The notes beneath the pieces were generated by a model. That model saw only the letters and a list, made by a program, of their open reading frames with translations. It did no database searches and had not been told where the DNA came from. Source: Antedon mediterranea (Eukaryota; Echinodermata; Crinoidea; Comatulida; Antedonidae). From it: DNA of 64,000 nucleotides. The translations under genes and the position numbers were made by a program. Of the stretch, positions 62,501 through 64,000 are shown one piece after another; positions within the stretch are counted from its first letter, which is position 1, and each line of letters starts with the position of its first letter. Location: contig NC_092672.1 of the NCBI RefSeq assembly GCF_964355755.1, forward strand, positions 34,096,501 to 34,160,500, given 5' to 3'.

Positions 62501-63508
62501 TTTCTTGTTATGTTTTTTTTTATATTAAAGTCAACAGTCGTATGGGATGGTGAGAAATTAAAAGAAGTTCAAGTATCTGTAGATGGAAAAGGAAAGACGA
62601 CAACGATTGAAAGAGAAATGAACGATGAAGGGGATTTGGTTATTGTAAGTTTGCATTCTGAACACTGTTAAATGCCTTAAGCTTGGTTCCCACTTACTAG
62701 GACGTACGCAAGGACATAGTAGACGCAACGCAAGCTAATTGACCAATGACAAGCGACAGTTCGAATCATCCATCGCTTGTGATTGGTCAAATCACTTGCG
62801 CTTGCGTCTTTGCGTTGCGTCCTAGGTGGGAACTAAGCTTAGGCCTACTGTCAATTCAATCATCACATGATCGTCACGTGACTGTTAAATATCCTTATAA
62901 TTATGTCTATACGATACGTGCAATGTTGAGCAAATATAGCGAATTTCCATAATAATTTATGATTTAAAAAAATACATCCCTCCAGACAATTAAAGGTGTT
63001 TCCTTATTATATTTAACGGGCCTTTTAATGACATCACAAACAAAAAACGATATCCCTCACATATATAATAAAACATTTTCTCGTAATTTTTGTTTGTGAT
63101 ATTGGATTGGGACTTTATCTTTTGGGTATATGTTGTGCATTGCATGTTTAACGACAACGCCCACTGACCCATATTACATCGGTCCGATCATGTGACAATA
63201 CGGGCCTTCACAACTAATCAAGATAAACCTTTACTGAACAACAGTTAACTGTCAATTTGATAATTATTCTAAATTTAACCTATGTTTCATAAGGTTCAAG
63301 TGTCGGTATAACTTGTTTTAATCAAACTCCCAGGGTCCTATTATCGAGATTACTTGATTATTCTCGTCTATCTCTTTCAGGTGTCTCTCATACAAGATTA
63401 ATACGATGTCATAGTTGTGTTGATTGATAATTTTGATATTTTTATTTATTTTATTAGACATGTACAGTCGATAATATCGTCGGTGTACGAGTGTACAGGA
63501 AGAAGTAG
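59527..63508 (+). CDS. Fatty-acid-binding protein (intracellular lipid-binding family)
   Basis: Cytosolic beta-barrel carrier of fatty acids or similar ligands. Four exons: 59527-59605, 61388-61560, 62531-62644, 63458-63508; 138 residues, the usual length and four-exon plan of the family. The FABP signature GVYGLHKSENFDEYMKAL is at residues 9-26. The conserved blocks VGMILRNLG, KNTTIEFTIG, TVVWDGEKL and the C-terminal TCTVDNIVGVRVYRKK are present. The Arg-x-Tyr pair near the C terminus (RVY) and the Arg in IEREM match the carboxylate-binding residues of the heart/adipocyte type. Orthology within the family cannot be fixed, so no symbol is given. Its first intron holds a LINE fragment and its second a SINE. 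Confidence 0.95.
59965..60800 (+). mobile_element. 5'-truncated LINE with reverse-transcriptase fragment
   Basis: Encodes the end of a non-LTR reverse transcriptase. A catalytic-type FADDTT is at about 59988, a frameshift and stop follow near 60010, then an open frame at 60087-60659 with NVSKTKEMVVDF, FKFLGIYISNDLKW and RSVIESVITYSLTVWFG. The 3' UTR ends in a tgact repeat tail. CR1/L2/Rex1-type by these motifs. Lies in FABP intron 1, same strand. Not intact. Confidence 0.9.
61561..61760. repeat. Family D-like pogo MITE remnant starting at a splice donor
   Basis: Immediately after FABP exon 2 the intron begins gtacagtagaaatcctactc and continues cccaattgaggagacacc, which resembles the start of the family D MITE at 13665. 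A matching right end is not clear. Confidence 0.45.
61850..62131 (-). mobile_element. tRNA-derived SINE
   Basis: On the minus strand the head reads ctgtggcgcagtggttagag (A box) and cggttcaagccccgg (B box), about 45 bases apart as in tRNA. The body includes the widespread acctgggtggggaggaacaa motif. FABP intron 2, opposite to the gene. Not a functional tRNA gene: it is continuous with SINE body sequence. Confidence 0.8.
62680..62840. mobile_element. Family B MITE, best-preserved copy
   Basis: Nearly perfect palindrome: aagcttggttcccacttact against ctaggtgggaactaagctt, with gcgttgcgtc-type arms and a short centre. It sits 36 bases after the FABP exon 3 donor. Confidence 0.85.
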
Positions 63509-63556
63509 ATCATCACGTGACTATTCATGTTTGTTGCTTGACCAAATTATTTGTTT

Positions 63557-63562
63557 AATAAA
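63557..63562 (+). terminator. Probable FABP polyadenylation signal
   Basis: AATAAA 49 bases after the FABP stop codon, the first such signal downstream. The rest of the window to 64000 shows no gene, only AT-rich sequence with a short cgcgcg stretch near 63640-63680. Confidence 0.6.
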
Positions 63563-64000
63563 TGGAGAAATTTAACGCAAAATCTTCAGCTATGAAGTGC
63601 ATGGAACGCTAAAGCGGGAAGAAACACAAATATGGACGCGCGCGTTCAAACACTGATAATAGTACACGTTTGTACGCGCGCGTAATCTTTATGTCTCTTC
63701 GACGGATCTTAATTGGTTGGAGCACTCATTAGTAATTATTATGTGGTTTATACCGTTAAGCGGAAATCTAACACTACTTTAAATGAGATGCTATATAGTA
63801 GGCCTATCGTTTAACAATCAAAATGATGTGCAAAAAAAACGGATTGAGGAAATGTTAAAAATAGCATAGTCATACACTATCAAGTGTTTGGTTTTAATAG
63901 TTTTCCTTTTGAGTATTGTTCTTCCAATATAATAGAGGCCTATTTCATTGAAATGAATCACACCCTTCCTTTTGAAACAATGCAAATGTCAAAGTTCATT

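Overview
The window is animal nuclear DNA: AT-rich, intron-dense and full of short inverted-repeat transposons. It carries five protein genes with clear animal orthologues or domain families. Fibrillin-type TB and EGF modules, a TIR-HEAT protein, a Methuselah-like 7TM domain and the frequent motif taggcctag suggest an invertebrate deuterostome, most likely an echinoderm. The sequence alone does not give the species. Exons were assembled by eye from reading frame, GT/AG sites and family conservation. Four of the five genes are complete in the window, and each gives an open frame divisible by three.

Layout. (1) 1-5722, minus: 5' part of a DDX55-type DEAD-box helicase, continuing past the left edge. 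(2) 6358-11830, plus: a 493-residue protein with an N-myristoylation-type start, a TIR domain and C-terminal HEAT-like repeats, divergently arranged with DDX55. (3) 13209-45459, minus: a 20-exon gene predicted to encode 1465 residues: signal peptide, seven fibrillin/LTBP-type TB domains (one degenerate), four EGF domains, a stalk and a Methuselah/adhesion-type seven-helix domain. I know of no described receptor with this architecture, and it is the main discovery here. (4) 49162-58403, minus: RSRC2-type SR-rich nuclear protein, 734 residues, 10 exons. (5) 59527-63508, plus: fatty-acid-binding protein, 138 residues, classic four exons.

One intron of gene 3 (18478-35097) holds a giant inverted-repeat element of about 16.35 kb. 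It carries two arrays of the same ~106-bp satellite in opposite orientation, a second satellite between them, and a nested TTAA-flanked transposon. Without it the intron would be about 270 bp. Other mobile DNA includes about 15 copies of one palindromic MITE family, several of them almost touching splice donors, smaller MITE families, tRNA-derived SINEs and two truncated LINEs.

The genes do not look like one pathway. DDX55 (ribosome biogenesis), RSRC2 (RNA processing) and FABP (lipid carriage) are ordinary cell genes. The TIR-HEAT protein and the TB-EGF-7TM receptor are the unusual ones.
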